64,000 bases of DNA from Klebsiella sp. RHBSTW-00484 (GTDB taxonomy: Bacteria > Pseudomonadota > Gammaproteobacteria > Enterobacterales > Enterobacteriaceae). Shown one piece after another: positions 8,243-16,537 of the stretch; the stretch's first letter is position 1, and each line of letters starts with the position of its first letter. A program made the position numbers and the translations under genes. The notes below the pieces were generated by a model, which did no database searches, was not told the DNA's origin, and saw only the letters and a program-made list of their open reading frames with translations. The stretch is from contig NZ_CP055481.1 in NCBI RefSeq assembly GCF_013705725.1, positions 4,340,001 to 4,404,000 of the forward strand. Direction: 5' to 3'.

Positions 8243-9853
8243 TCAGCCCAGCTTGCGTTCAGCCAGCCACTGACGTAATTGTTTTTTATCGACTTTGCCC
8301 ACCGGCGTCAGCGGCAGCGCGTCAACGCACTCCACGCGGTCCGGAAGTTTAAATTCAGCGACCCCTTGTTCACGCAGGAAGCGGCGAACCGCCACCGCGC
8401 GCAGAGGTTCTTTGACCACCAGATATGCACAGCTTTTTTCGCCCAGCAGGCTGTCTTCCATGCTGACCAGCGCAACGTGGATCACCGCTGGGTGGCGCAG
8501 CAGCAGGTTTTCGATCTCTTCCGCCGCAATCTTTTCACCGCCGCGGTTGATCTGATCTTTTTCCCGGCCCTGCACGGTGATGTAGCCATCCTCGTCAACT
8601 GAAATCAGATCGCCCGAGCAGTAGAAACCGTCGGCATCAAACGCTTCGGCGTTGTGCTGCGGGCTTTTGTAGTAGCCGCGGAAGGTATAGGGTCCACGGG
8701 TCATCAGACGCCCCACTTCACCGCGCGGCAGCGGATTACCCTCGGCATCGGCCACCCACACTTCATCATCCGGACACATAGGGCAGCCCTGGGTGTTGAT
8801 AATGCGCTCTGTACTGTCGTTGAGGCGGGTGTAGTTCACCAGCCCTTCAGCCATGCCGAAGACCTGCTGAAGCTGGCAGCCAATTTCCGCCGGAATACGG
8901 GCGGCGAGCGTCGCGGACAGGCGCGCTCCGCCAACCTGTAAAAGCTGCAGCGATTGCAGTTGGGCATTGCTGCCGGAGTCATGGATCTCCTGTAGCCACA
9001 AGCTCACCGCAGGCGGCACCAGCGAGGTCAGGTTGATTTGGTGTTTTTCAATCAGCGGGAAACACAGCGTGGCGCTCGGATCATGCGCCAGCACCACCAC
9101 GCCACCAGCAAGGAACACACCTAATGAACCCGGAGAACTCATCGCATAGTTGTGGGCGGCGGGAAGCGCATTCAGATAGCGCGTTTCGGCGCTCACGCCG
9201 CACAGTTCATTGCTGCGGCGAATGCTGTAGTCATAGTCGTTATGCGTGCGCGGGATCAGCTTCGGCGTGCCGGTACTGCCGCCGGAAAGCTGGAAAAACG
9301 CCACTTCATCGGCAGGCGTCGGATTCGCCACGAAATGATCGGCAGGCTGCTCAATGGCCGCCGTCAGGCTCTGCTCGCCGTTATCGTTCAGCAGCAGCGC
9401 CACGCGTACCGACGGATGCTGCTCAACAAAAGCGTTAAGAAAAACATCATCAGCAAACAGCGCATGTTCGCGGTCGGCAATCAGCAGCGCGGGTTCAATC
9501 TGGGTGGCATAGGCATTCAGCTCGCTACGTTGATGGCTGAACAACGCGTTAACCGGCGCAACGCCAATACGCAGTAGCGCAAACAGAGTGATATAAAATT
9601 CCGCAACGTTACCCAGCTGTACCAGAGCCGTTTCGCCGCGCTTCAGGCCCTGACGTTGTAGCGAGAAGCCAAGGTTATCCACCAGACGGTTGAATTCGCG
9701 ATAGCTGTACTGTTTGTCGCCTTCGATAATCGCGATGGCGTCGTTTTCCGCATGACGAGTAATCAGATTGGTGAGCGGCAGATCCTGCCAGTAACCTTTT
9801 TGCCGATAGCGGGCCGCAAAATCTTCCGGCCAGCGATTAAATTCGATCATCAT
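8243..9853 (-). CDS. entE: 2,3-dihydroxybenzoate-AMP ligase
   Basis: A 536-residue adenylate-forming enzyme, the same length as E. coli EntE. The P-loop-like [14 protein letters not shown] lies near residue 190, the A8 region [18 protein letters not shown] near 435 and the catalytic lysine region [10 protein letters not shown] near 517. It activates 2,3-DHB and loads it onto EntB. ATG codons at 9853 and 9850 are both possible. It lies 6 bp downstream of entC in the same operon. Confidence 0.96.
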   Translation of the reverse strand: MMIEFNRWPEDFAARYRQKGYWQDLPLTNLITRHAENDAIAIIEGDKQYSYREFNRLVDNLGFSLQRQGLKRGETALVQLGNVAEFYITLFALLRIGVAPVNALFSHQRSELNAYATQIEPALLIADREHALFADDVFLNAFVEQHPSVRVALLLNDNGEQSLTAAIEQPADHFVANPTPADEVAFFQLSGGSTGTPKLIPRTHNDYDYSIRRSNELCGVSAETRYLNALPAAHNYAMSSPGSLGVFLAGGVVVLAHDPSATLCFPLIEKHQINLTSLVPPAVSLWLQEIHDSGSNAQLQSLQLLQVGGARLSATLAARIPAEIGCQLQQVFGMAEGLVNYTRLNDSTERIINTQGCPMCPDDEVWVADAEGNPLPRGEVGRLMTRGPYTFRGYYKSPQHNAEAFDADGFYCSGDLISVDEDGYITVQGREKDQINRGGEKIAAEEIENLLLRHPAVIHVALVSMEDSLLGEKSCAYLVVKEPLRAVAVRRFLREQGVAEFKLPDRVECVDALPLTPVGKVDKKQLRQWLAERKLG

Positions 9854-9859
9854 AGTCCC

Positions 9860-11035
9860 TTATTGCAAGCCGAATACGTTCAGCATGGTAGTCAATTTGA
9901 CGCCGGTTTCGCGCCACTCGCCCAGCGGCGAAGAGGCCGGGACGATGCCTGCGCCAGCAAACAGGCGCAGCGTGTGCTGATGCAGACGGGCGCAGCGAAT
10001 CGTCACCACCCACTCGCCGTTACCTTCGTCATCACACCAGCCGACAATGCCGCCAAACAGCTGGCGGTCAAACGGCTCCAGTTCGTTAATCAGGCGTTTC
10101 GCCACCTGATGCGGGAAACCGCTCAGCGCTGGCGTCGGATGCAGCAGGCAGGCCAGCGACATGGCGTTTTCTTTTGCCAGCGCGGTGCCCTGAATCTGCG
10201 TCGCCAGATGCCACAGGGTTGGCGTAGTGGTCAGTTGCGGGAAGTCCGGCAGAGAGAGTTCGCTGCTGCGCGGCGTTAATACGGCTTTCATCGCCTGAGT
10301 CACCAGGTCGTGCTCATGGCGGTCTTTTGCCGACGCCAGCAGCTTATGCCCCGCTTCGCGATCCAGCACATCGTCCGGCTGACGGCGGGCCGAACCGGCC
10401 AGCGGCACCGAGCTAAAACGCGCCCCTTCTTTACGCAGCAGCAGTTCCGGGCTGGCGCCCAGCAGCACGCCGCCGTCTGATAACGGCACGTGGAAGTTAA
10501 AGCTGGCCGGGTTCTGGGCGATCAGGCGCTCAAGCAGCGCCCCGCTATCAACCCGTTCACGGGTGGTGATATCAATCAGGCGTGACAGGACAACTTTGTC
10601 CACTTCCGGTGTCGCGGTCAGGGCCGCTGCGCGCTCAACCATCGCCATAAAAGTGTCCTGCTCGGGGATTTCCCGACGCTGCACCACGTCCATTGGCGTC
10701 TGGCTTGATGCATAACGCGCGGACTGCTGTTTTTCGGTACGAGAAAAATCTTCCCAGCGCTCGGGGATGAACAGCTCGGACGGCTCGTTGGTATCAAACG
10801 GGATAGCGCCAACCATCACCGGCTTTGCAATCCCCGCAGCACGCGCCTCTTTAAACGCAGCCGTCATCTTGCTCTGGAACTCACCGGCCAGATTGTCGCC
10901 ATCGGCGGCGGGATGCGAAAAGCGGCTAAAGCAGCCAGACGTTCTGAAACTGCGGTACGGCGACATAAAGAAGAAGCTTTCCGGCGGCAGGGTCATTTTT
11001 TTCTCCCGAACATCCTCAGCCAAAGACGTTTCCAT
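9860..11035 (-). CDS. entC: Isochorismate synthase
   Basis: A 391-residue chorismate-binding enzyme, equal in length to E. coli EntC, that turns chorismate into isochorismate, the first committed step. Conserved segments are VDKVVLSRLIDI, the LHPTPALSGFPH active-site loop and GGIVGWCDDEGNGEW near the C-terminus. The start at 11035 follows GGAGG at 6-nt spacing and gives METSLAEDV, matching the E. coli N-terminus; a longer in-frame reading from 11080 would run into the Fur-box region. First gene of entCEBAH, divergent from fepB. Confidence 0.96.
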   Translation of the reverse strand: METSLAEDVREKKMTLPPESFFFMSPYRSFRTSGCFSRFSHPAADGDNLAGEFQSKMTAAFKEARAAGIAKPVMVGAIPFDTNEPSELFIPERWEDFSRTEKQQSARYASSQTPMDVVQRREIPEQDTFMAMVERAAALTATPEVDKVVLSRLIDITTRERVDSGALLERLIAQNPASFNFHVPLSDGGVLLGASPELLLRKEGARFSSVPLAGSARRQPDDVLDREAGHKLLASAKDRHEHDLVTQAMKAVLTPRSSELSLPDFPQLTTTPTLWHLATQIQGTALAKENAMSLACLLHPTPALSGFPHQVAKRLINELEPFDRQLFGGIVGWCDDEGNGEWVVTIRCARLHQHTLRLFAGAGIVPASSPLGEWRETGVKLTTMLNVFGLQ

Positions 11036-11066
11036 ATCATCCTCCAAAAAAACGATAAAGATATTA

Positions 11067-11200
11067 CGAATAATTATCATTTATATTTTGGTTGGCTAAC
11101 CTAAAAGGTATTGCTCTACATGTCAACCGTACAGATAGCATGTTGTGCTACTTAGACTTGCATCCACGCGGCGCAAAGCTGAAAATGAGAAGCATTTATC
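11067..11200. promoter_or_regulatory. Fur-box-like sequences in the entC-fepB divergent region
   Basis: AATAATTATCATTTAT (about 11070-11085), close to the entC start, and AAATGAGAAGCATTT (about 11183-11197), close to the fepB start, both resemble the Fur consensus GATAATGATAATCATTATC with mismatches. Iron-Fur repression of both operons is established for the homologous E. coli region. Confidence 0.65.
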
Positions 11201-11224
11201 ACAACTTAATCAGGATGCGAATAC

Positions 11225-12184
11225 GTGAATTTCTCCACCTTTTGCCGCCGTACTCTCCTTGCCAGCGGTCTGGCGATTTTAGGAATTAGCTCAGCGCTGG
11301 CGGCAGACTGGCCGCGCCAGATTACCGACAGCCGCGGAACGCATACGCTGGAAAGCCAGCCGCTGCGCATTGTCTCCACCAGCGTGACGCTAACCGGCTC
11401 ACTACTGGCAATTGACGCGCCGGTGGTCGCCAGCGGGGCCACCACGCCCAATAACCGCGTCGCCGATAGTCAGGGTTTTCTGCGTCAGTGGAGCGATGTG
11501 GCGAAAGAACGCAAATTGTCGCGACTTTATATTGGCGAGCCGAGCGCCGAAGCCGTTGCAGCCCAGATGCCGGACCTGATACTGATTAGCGCCACCGGCG
11601 GCGATTCGGCGATGACGCTCTACGATCAGCTTTCCACCATCGCCCCGACGCTCATCATTAACTACGATGATAAAAGCTGGCAGGCGCTGCTGACCCAACT
11701 GGGGAATATCACCGGCCATGAAAAACAGGCCGCCGGGAGAATTGCTGAATTTGATAAACAGCTGGCGGCGCTAAAAGAAAAGATGAAGCTACCGCCGCAG
11801 CCGGTCACCGCGCTGGTCTACACCGCAGCGGCTCATAGCGCCAATATCTGGACCAAAGAATCCGCTCAGGGACAGATGCTTGAACAGTTGGGATTTGACA
11901 TTGCCACCCTGCCCGCCGGTTTACATGCCAGCCAGAGCCAGGGAAAACGCCATGATATTGTGCAGTTGGGTGGGGAGAATTTAGCCGCCGGGCTTAACGG
12001 CAAGAGCCTGTTCCTGTTCGCCGGTGACCAAAAAGACGCCGATGCGATTTACGCCAACCCGCTGCTGTCGCACCTGCCTGCGGTCGAAGGAAAACGCGTT
12101 TATCCGCTAGGGACCGAAACCTTCCGCCTTGATTACTACAGCGCCCTGCTGGTGCTGCAACGGTTATCAACGCTCTTTGGTTAA
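11225..12184 (+). CDS. fepB: Ferric enterobactin periplasmic binding protein
   Basis: A 319-residue class III substrate-binding protein. The N-terminus is signal-peptide-like ([19 protein letters not shown], cleavage likely before ADWPRQIT near residue 25). The body matches E. coli FepB (318 aa), including [21 protein letters not shown] and the C-terminal [18 protein letters not shown]. It delivers ferric enterobactin to FepDGC. GTG start; CAGGA lies about 10 nt upstream. It is divergent from entC and about 240 bp from the chitinase gene; that gap holds no gene, only an imperfect GC hairpin near 12193-12211. Confidence 0.95.
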   Translation: MNFSTFCRRTLLASGLAILGISSALAADWPRQITDSRGTHTLESQPLRIVSTSVTLTGSLLAIDAPVVASGATTPNNRVADSQGFLRQWSDVAKERKLSRLYIGEPSAEAVAAQMPDLILISATGGDSAMTLYDQLSTIAPTLIINYDDKSWQALLTQLGNITGHEKQAAGRIAEFDKQLAALKEKMKLPPQPVTALVYTAAAHSANIWTKESAQGQMLEQLGFDIATLPAGLHASQSQGKRHDIVQLGGENLAAGLNGKSLFLFAGDQKDADAIYANPLLSHLPAVEGKRVYPLGTETFRLDYYSALLVLQRLSTLFG

Positions 12185-12424
12185 CATCATCGTCCCGGCG
12201 CATGCCGTCGGGATATCATCAGGCATCATTTCCAACATCATCTCTTTGTTATAAAAACATTTTCTTATTTACATCCAGCCCAAACACCTCATTGCCATCA
12301 CTCTTTCCTCAGCCGAAATATCATCGTTTTTTGTGTTGTTTTGTGATTAGCCACGGCCGCTGCGTTGCCCGATTATCTGCTCCACACCACTCACGGTGAG
12401 CATTCACAGCAAAAGGAAATTAAC

Positions 12425-14554
12425 GTGGCAACCAGCAAACTGATTAAAGGCGATACCCTTACTGAAACCAGCAATGCAGCTGATGGTTTTAACCCGGCAA
12501 CAGAAGTCAGCGCATACAGCTATACTTCTGCCCGCGTCACCAAACCGGTTTATAACCAATACAAATCCTCTACCACTAAACCAAAGGTATTCGGTTACTA
12601 CACCGACTGGTCCCAGTACGATGGCCGCCTGCAGGGTGGTGATTCAAAAGATAACCGTGGTCGCGGTTACGATCTGACCAATGTATCCCCTACCGCTTAC
12701 GACAAAATCATTGTCGGTTTCGTCGGCGTGACAGGCTTCCATAAAGTGGATGGCGCATGGCGTGACGTGGTTGCTGAAGGCGCAGAGCTGTGCGGTAAAG
12801 TGCAGTACGAGCCGACTTTCCTCGACCCGTGGGGCGATTTCCAGTCCTACGTTAACGTCGGCCACGATGTCAGCGGTTGGGACGTCGATCCGAAAACCGT
12901 CACTCAGTCGAACACCAAAGGCCTGCTTGGCGGCCTGCGTGACCTGCAGGCAAAAGCTAAACAGCAGAACCACGATCTGGTGCTGTCCATGAGCATCGGC
13001 GGCTGGACCATGAGTAACGGTTTCCACGAAACCGCTGCTTCTGACGCTGCGCGTAAAGTCTTCGCCAAAGGCGTGGTGAAACTGTTCAAACAGTTCCCGA
13101 TGTTCAGCGAAGTGGATATCGACTGGGAATACCCGAACCATGAAGGCGCGGGTAACCCGTGCGGTCCGGAAGATGGTGAAAACTATGCCCTGCTGATTGG
13201 CGAGCTGCGTAAGCAGCTGGATTCCGCAGGCCTGAGCAACGTCAAAATTTCCATCGCCAGCTCCGCTGTGGTTAAAACGTTCGACTACTCCAACGTGAAA
13301 GCGCTGCTGAACGCCGGTCTGTACGGCATCAACCTGATGACCTATGACTTCTTCGGCACTCCGTGGGCTGAGACCGTTGCGCACCACACTAACCTGAAAG
13401 CGCTGGAAGAAGGCGGCTGGGCAGTGAACACCATTGTTGATCACCTGTTGTCCGAAGGCTTCCCGGCTGACCGTATCAACGTTGGTTATGCAGGCTACAC
13501 TCGTAACGGCCGCAACGCCGAACTGGAATCCCTGTCTCCGCTGAAAGGCACCTATGATGCAGGCACCGGTACCACCGTGGGTACTTTCGAATCCGGCACG
13601 ACCGAATGGTATGACGTGATTTATAACTACCTGGATCTGGAAAACCAGAAAGGCCGTAACGGTTTTAACGTTTACACCGACAAGGTTGCCGACGCTGACT
13701 ACCTGTACAATCCAGAAACCAAACTGTTTATGTCTCTGGACACCCCGCGTTCAGTGAAAGCCAAAGGCGAATACGTAGCGAGCCTGGGTCTGGGCGCTAT
13801 GTTCACCTGGACTATCGATCAGGACAACGGCGTGCTGGTTAACGCCGCGCGTGAAGGTCTGGGCTACGAGATCTCTTCTCAAGTCGTTGATATGGCGCCG
13901 TTCTACTTTGAAGGTATCAACGTTGAACCGACTGATGAAGAAGAGCAAGAAGAGCAGGAACAGGATCAAGATGAAGAGCAGATTGAACCGTCAGTAAACC
14001 ATGCGCCAAAAGCGGCTATTGAGCTGATGGTAGTTGGCGGCTCCCGCGTTCGTCTTTCCGGCGAAAAATCGTCTGATGAAGATCAAGACGACCTGACCTA
14101 CAGCTGGGGCGTGCCTGCGGCTATCGATCTGGCGGACAAAACCACTGCGACCATCGAGTTCAATGTTCCGGAAGTGACCGTGGATACCGAATTCACCTTC
14201 ACCCTGTTCGTTCGCGATACCTGGGGCGAGCCGTCAACACAGCAGCGCTTTGTGCTCTCCGTTGTCGCCGCTGCTTCCCAGCAGGACGAAGACCAGTCCG
14301 AAGAGGATTACGATGATGAGTCAGAAGAAGAGTTGGATGACGAGTCTCAGCAGGAAGAGGATGTGGTACCGGCTGACGAAACCGCACCTAACCCATGGTG
14401 GGATGCCAATACCGTCTACGGTGCAAACTGGGGTTCTTTCGAAACCGTAAGCTGGAAAGGCCATAACTACCAGGTGAAATGGTGGTCTCAGGGCAACCAG
14501 CCGGACGAGAACTGCGGCCAGGGCGGCATGTGGACCGACCTCGGTGCGTACTGA
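12425..14554 (+). CDS. GH18 chitinase with acidic linkers, PKD-like and chitin-binding domains
   Basis: A 709-residue glycoside hydrolase. GH18 catalytic domain about 45-500: SIGGW near 191, catalytic motif VDIDWEY at 230-236 with acid E235, and MTYDFFG downstream. Acidic linker about 500-520 (E/Q/D only for long stretches), Ig/PKD-like domain about 525-620, second acidic linker about 622-655, and a C-terminal CBM5/12-type module rich in W (NPWWDANTVYGANWGSF, VKWWSQGNQP). The GTG start at 12425 follows AAGGAAAT. There is no signal peptide, so export would need a non-Sec route such as the holin-assisted release known for some Serratia chitinases, or lysis. It lies between fepB and entS, where E. 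coli has no gene, and is followed by its own strong terminator, suggesting an inserted single-gene unit. Confidence 0.92.
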   Translation: MATSKLIKGDTLTETSNAADGFNPATEVSAYSYTSARVTKPVYNQYKSSTTKPKVFGYYTDWSQYDGRLQGGDSKDNRGRGYDLTNVSPTAYDKIIVGFVGVTGFHKVDGAWRDVVAEGAELCGKVQYEPTFLDPWGDFQSYVNVGHDVSGWDVDPKTVTQSNTKGLLGGLRDLQAKAKQQNHDLVLSMSIGGWTMSNGFHETAASDAARKVFAKGVVKLFKQFPMFSEVDIDWEYPNHEGAGNPCGPEDGENYALLIGELRKQLDSAGLSNVKISIASSAVVKTFDYSNVKALLNAGLYGINLMTYDFFGTPWAETVAHHTNLKALEEGGWAVNTIVDHLLSEGFPADRINVGYAGYTRNGRNAELESLSPLKGTYDAGTGTTVGTFESGTTEWYDVIYNYLDLENQKGRNGFNVYTDKVADADYLYNPETKLFMSLDTPRSVKAKGEYVASLGLGAMFTWTIDQDNGVLVNAAREGLGYEISSQVVDMAPFYFEGINVEPTDEEEQEEQEQDQDEEQIEPSVNHAPKAAIELMVVGGSRVRLSGEKSSDEDQDDLTYSWGVPAAIDLADKTTATIEFNVPEVTVDTEFTFTLFVRDTWGEPSTQQRFVLSVVAAASQQDEDQSEEDYDDESEEELDDESQQEEDVVPADETAPNPWWDANTVYGANWGSFETVSWKGHNYQVKWWSQGNQPDENCGQGGMWTDLGAY

Positions 14555-14578
14555 GCGTTAACCCTCACTGACGAGTGA

Positions 14579-14610
14579 TAACAAGCCCCGGAGCAATCCG
14601 GGGCTTGTTA
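14579..14610 (+). terminator. Strong hairpin terminator after the chitinase gene
   Basis: A perfect 14-bp stem, TAACAAGCCCCGGA, with loop GCAA and its complement, starting 24 bp after the chitinase stop codon. There is no long T-run, but the 3' arm ends in TTGTTA. Confidence 0.85.
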
Positions 14611-14627
14611 CTAATATTGTGCTCGCA

Positions 14628-14978
14628 TTTCTGCCGGGCGGCGGCTAGCGCCTTGCACGGCCTACAAATACTATTGATGGTTTTCCCGGTGGCGCTTCGC
14701 TGACCGGGCTACGGGTTCACAGCCGTCTGCGGTCCGGTAGCCCGGGTAAGGCGTTTACGCCGCGACCCGGGGTTTGCAGGGTGCGGGTTTGGTAGCCCGG
14801 ACAGGCGCAACGCGCCACCTCCGGGAAATGAGCCTAATCTGATACATCGGCGCTGTTTCTTCCCGGCTCGTGCTGCGCTTAGCCGGGCTACGGGTTCACC
14901 GCCGTCTGCAGGTTGGTAGCCCGGGTAAGGCGTTTACGTCGCGACCCGGGGTTTGCGGGGTGCGGGTTTGGTAGCCCG
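14628..14978. repeat. BIME array with 179-bp tandem units (left part)
   Basis: A cluster of REP-type units downstream of the chitinase. A unit beginning GGTAGCCCGGACAGG at 14791 recurs at 14970, a period of 179 bp; a partial unit precedes it from about 14689. The second full unit is interrupted after GGTAGCCCG by the IS110-family element and resumes at 16367/16369. The first unit therefore shows the uninterrupted sequence (target TAGCCCGGACAGGC at 14793-14806). Confidence 0.85.
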
Positions 14979-15063
14979 ATGTGATGGACACCTCCCACCT
15001 TACGGCATCAGAACGTGCCAGACTGGAAGTGTTACCTGCAGTCCACAGGAGGAGGTGTCCACC

Positions 15064-16086
15064 ATGAATATTAAACGTATCGGTCTTGACCTGGCAAAAA
15101 ATGTCTTTCAGATCCATGCTGTGGATCACCATGAACATGTCGTCGTACGGAAATCTCTCCGCCGCGCCCACATGCACGCTTATTTCTCTCAGCTGGCTCC
15201 CTGCACCGTCGGGATTGAAGCCTGCGCGTCATCCCACTACTGGGCCCGCGAACTCACCCGCATGGGACATACCGTGCACATTATTCCCCCGAAGTTTGTT
15301 AAGCCCTACCTCAGGGGCAACAAGAATGATGCCAACGATGCCGAAGCCATCTGTGAAGCCATCAGCCGCCCCGCCATGCGCTTCGTCGCGGTTAAGACAG
15401 AGCGCCAGCAGACTCTTCAGGCTGAGCATCGCGTGCGGGCCAGAGTGATAAAAAGCCGCACGGCGCTGTGCAACGAGATACGGGGCTTTCTGGGCGAATT
15501 CGGCGTGGTGCTGCCGGTCGGCATCAGCCAGTTGCGTAAGGCGCTGCCGGAGATACTGTCACAGCAGGAGCAGTGGGATGACCGGTTTATGCGCCTGCTG
15601 TGCGAGCTGGCCGAAGAGCTGCGGATGCTGGATGACCGGGTGGCGGGGCATGACCGGCGGCTCGCAGAGGCGGCGCGGGAAGATATCTGCATCCAGCGGC
15701 TGATGAAAATAGAAGGTATCGGCGTGATAACCGCCAGCGCGATGGTGGCGTTGTTGGGTGACGCGACGCAGTTTAAGAACGGTCGGGAGATGGCGGCTTA
15801 TGTGGGGCTGGTTCCCCGGCAGCACTCAAGCGGCGGTAAGCAGCAGCTGGGGCATATCAGCAAGCGGGGTGACAGCTACCTGCGTACGCTGGTCATCCAC
15901 GGGGCACGGTCAGTTCTGAAGACATGTGCAGGCAAAGAAGACCGGCGGAGCCAGTGGCTGCAGTCGGTGGCGGAAAGACGGAACCGGAATATCGCGACGG
16001 TGGCGCTGGCGAACAAGAATGTGCGGATAGCGTGGGCGGTGATGAGTCGCGGAGAAGATTACCATGGCTCACGGGTCGCCGGTTAA
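15064..16086 (+). CDS. IS110-family (DEDD) transposase, copy 1
   Basis: A 340-residue recombinase. The N-terminal RuvC-like domain has the acidic residues D9 (GLDLAKN), E52 (GIEAC), D89 and D92 (NDANDAE), the DEDD set. The C-terminal transposase-20-type domain has IEGIGVITASAMVALLGD and the serine pair in RQHSSGGK (about 255-256), a candidate for the nucleophilic serine of the family. The ATG at 15064 follows AGGAGGAGGTG; a GTG three codons upstream overlaps that ribosome-binding site and is unlikely. The ribosome-binding region is complementary to the left subterminal repeat. Confidence 0.95.
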   Translation: MNIKRIGLDLAKNVFQIHAVDHHEHVVVRKSLRRAHMHAYFSQLAPCTVGIEACASSHYWARELTRMGHTVHIIPPKFVKPYLRGNKNDANDAEAICEAISRPAMRFVAVKTERQQTLQAEHRVRARVIKSRTALCNEIRGFLGEFGVVLPVGISQLRKALPEILSQQEQWDDRFMRLLCELAEELRMLDDRVAGHDRRLAEAAREDICIQRLMKIEGIGVITASAMVALLGDATQFKNGREMAAYVGLVPRQHSSGGKQQLGHISKRGDSYLRTLVIHGARSVLKTCAGKEDRRSQWLQSVAERRNRNIATVALANKNVRIAWAVMSRGEDYHGSRVAG

Positions 16087-16099
16087 CCGACGCCCCGTG

Positions 16100-16345
16100 A
16101 GCCATGCAGTAAAAAGAGCAGTAACCCTGTCGTGAGATTGCGAAGCGATTTAGCGTGATGAGTAACCGGTAAGACCAGCACCTGAGAAATCCGGCCTGTC
16201 CGAAGGCTCCCTGCGAAGCAAAGCCGATAGCCCGAAAGGAAGCAGGTGCGCAGAACACATCATGGCCCGGGTACGACGGTACCGAAAGAGAGGCCGGATA
16301 TACGAACGCAACTTACCCTGGTGACTCACACAAAAAATAGCTTGC
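16100..16345 (+). ncRNA. Candidate bridge RNA (seekRNA) of IS copy 1
   Basis: The noncoding segment 3' of the transposase, same strand; ends are approximate. The target loop is closed by GCACCTG (16178-16184) with CAGGTGC (16243-16249) and has an inner GGCT/AGCC hairpin. Its 5' side, GCCTGTCCG (16194-16202), is the complement of right target CGGACAGGC. Its 3' side, TAGCCCG (16228-16234), equals left target TAGCCCG. Downstream, around hairpin GGTAC-GACG-GTACC, CACATC (16256-16261) complements the element's left end GATGTG, and ATATACG (16298-16304) equals its right end plus core. This order, target loop then donor loop, is that of known IS110 bridge RNAs. Transcription is inferred. Confidence 0.75.
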
Positions 16346-16366
16346 ATCACGGGAGGTGTCCATATA

Positions 16367-16537
16367 CGGACAGGCGCAACGCGCCGCCTCCGGGAAATGA
16401 GCCTGATCTGATGCATCGGCGCTGTTTCTTCCCGGCTCGCGCTGCGCTTAGCCGGGCTACGATTTCACCGCCGTCTTCAGGTTGGTAGCCCGGGTAAGGC
16501 GTTTACGCCGCGACCCGGGGTTTGCGGGCACGGATTT
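16367..16537. repeat. BIME array, right part of the interrupted 179-bp unit
   Basis: The sequence resumes CGGACAGGCGCAACGCGCC after the IS and continues collinearly with the uninterrupted unit at 14799-14970, with a few substitutions. It ends at the entS stop codon. It separates the IS from entS and probably contributes to 3'-end formation for entS. Confidence 0.8.

Larger units (their letters stand above)
14979..16366 (+). mobile_element. IS110-family (IS1111-type) insertion sequence, copy 1
   Basis: A 1388-bp element bounded by comparing occupied and empty REP targets: left flank TAGCCCG, right flank CGGACAGGC, with the CG core shared, so either end may be shifted by 2 bp. The 13-bp inverted repeat ATGGACACCTCCC is subterminal (14984-14996; complement 16351-16363), the mark of the IS1111 group. 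There is no target duplication. It holds one transposase gene with 85 bp of noncoding left end and 280 bp of noncoding right end. The right end reads as a bridge RNA. Near-identical copies lie at 51623-53010 and 60452-61839. Confidence 0.93.

Noticed and set aside
12365..12424. Extended N-terminus for the chitinase from a TTG codon, which might hide a signal peptide
   Set aside because: The 20 extra residues (polar, with HTTHGEH) are not signal-like and the TTG lacks a ribosome-binding sequence; GTG at 12425 has AAGGAAAT before it.
14628..14970. Regularly repeated sequence suggesting a CRISPR array
   Set aside because: The repeat period is 179 bp and the units are REP/BIME palindromes without short spacers; no cas genes are near.
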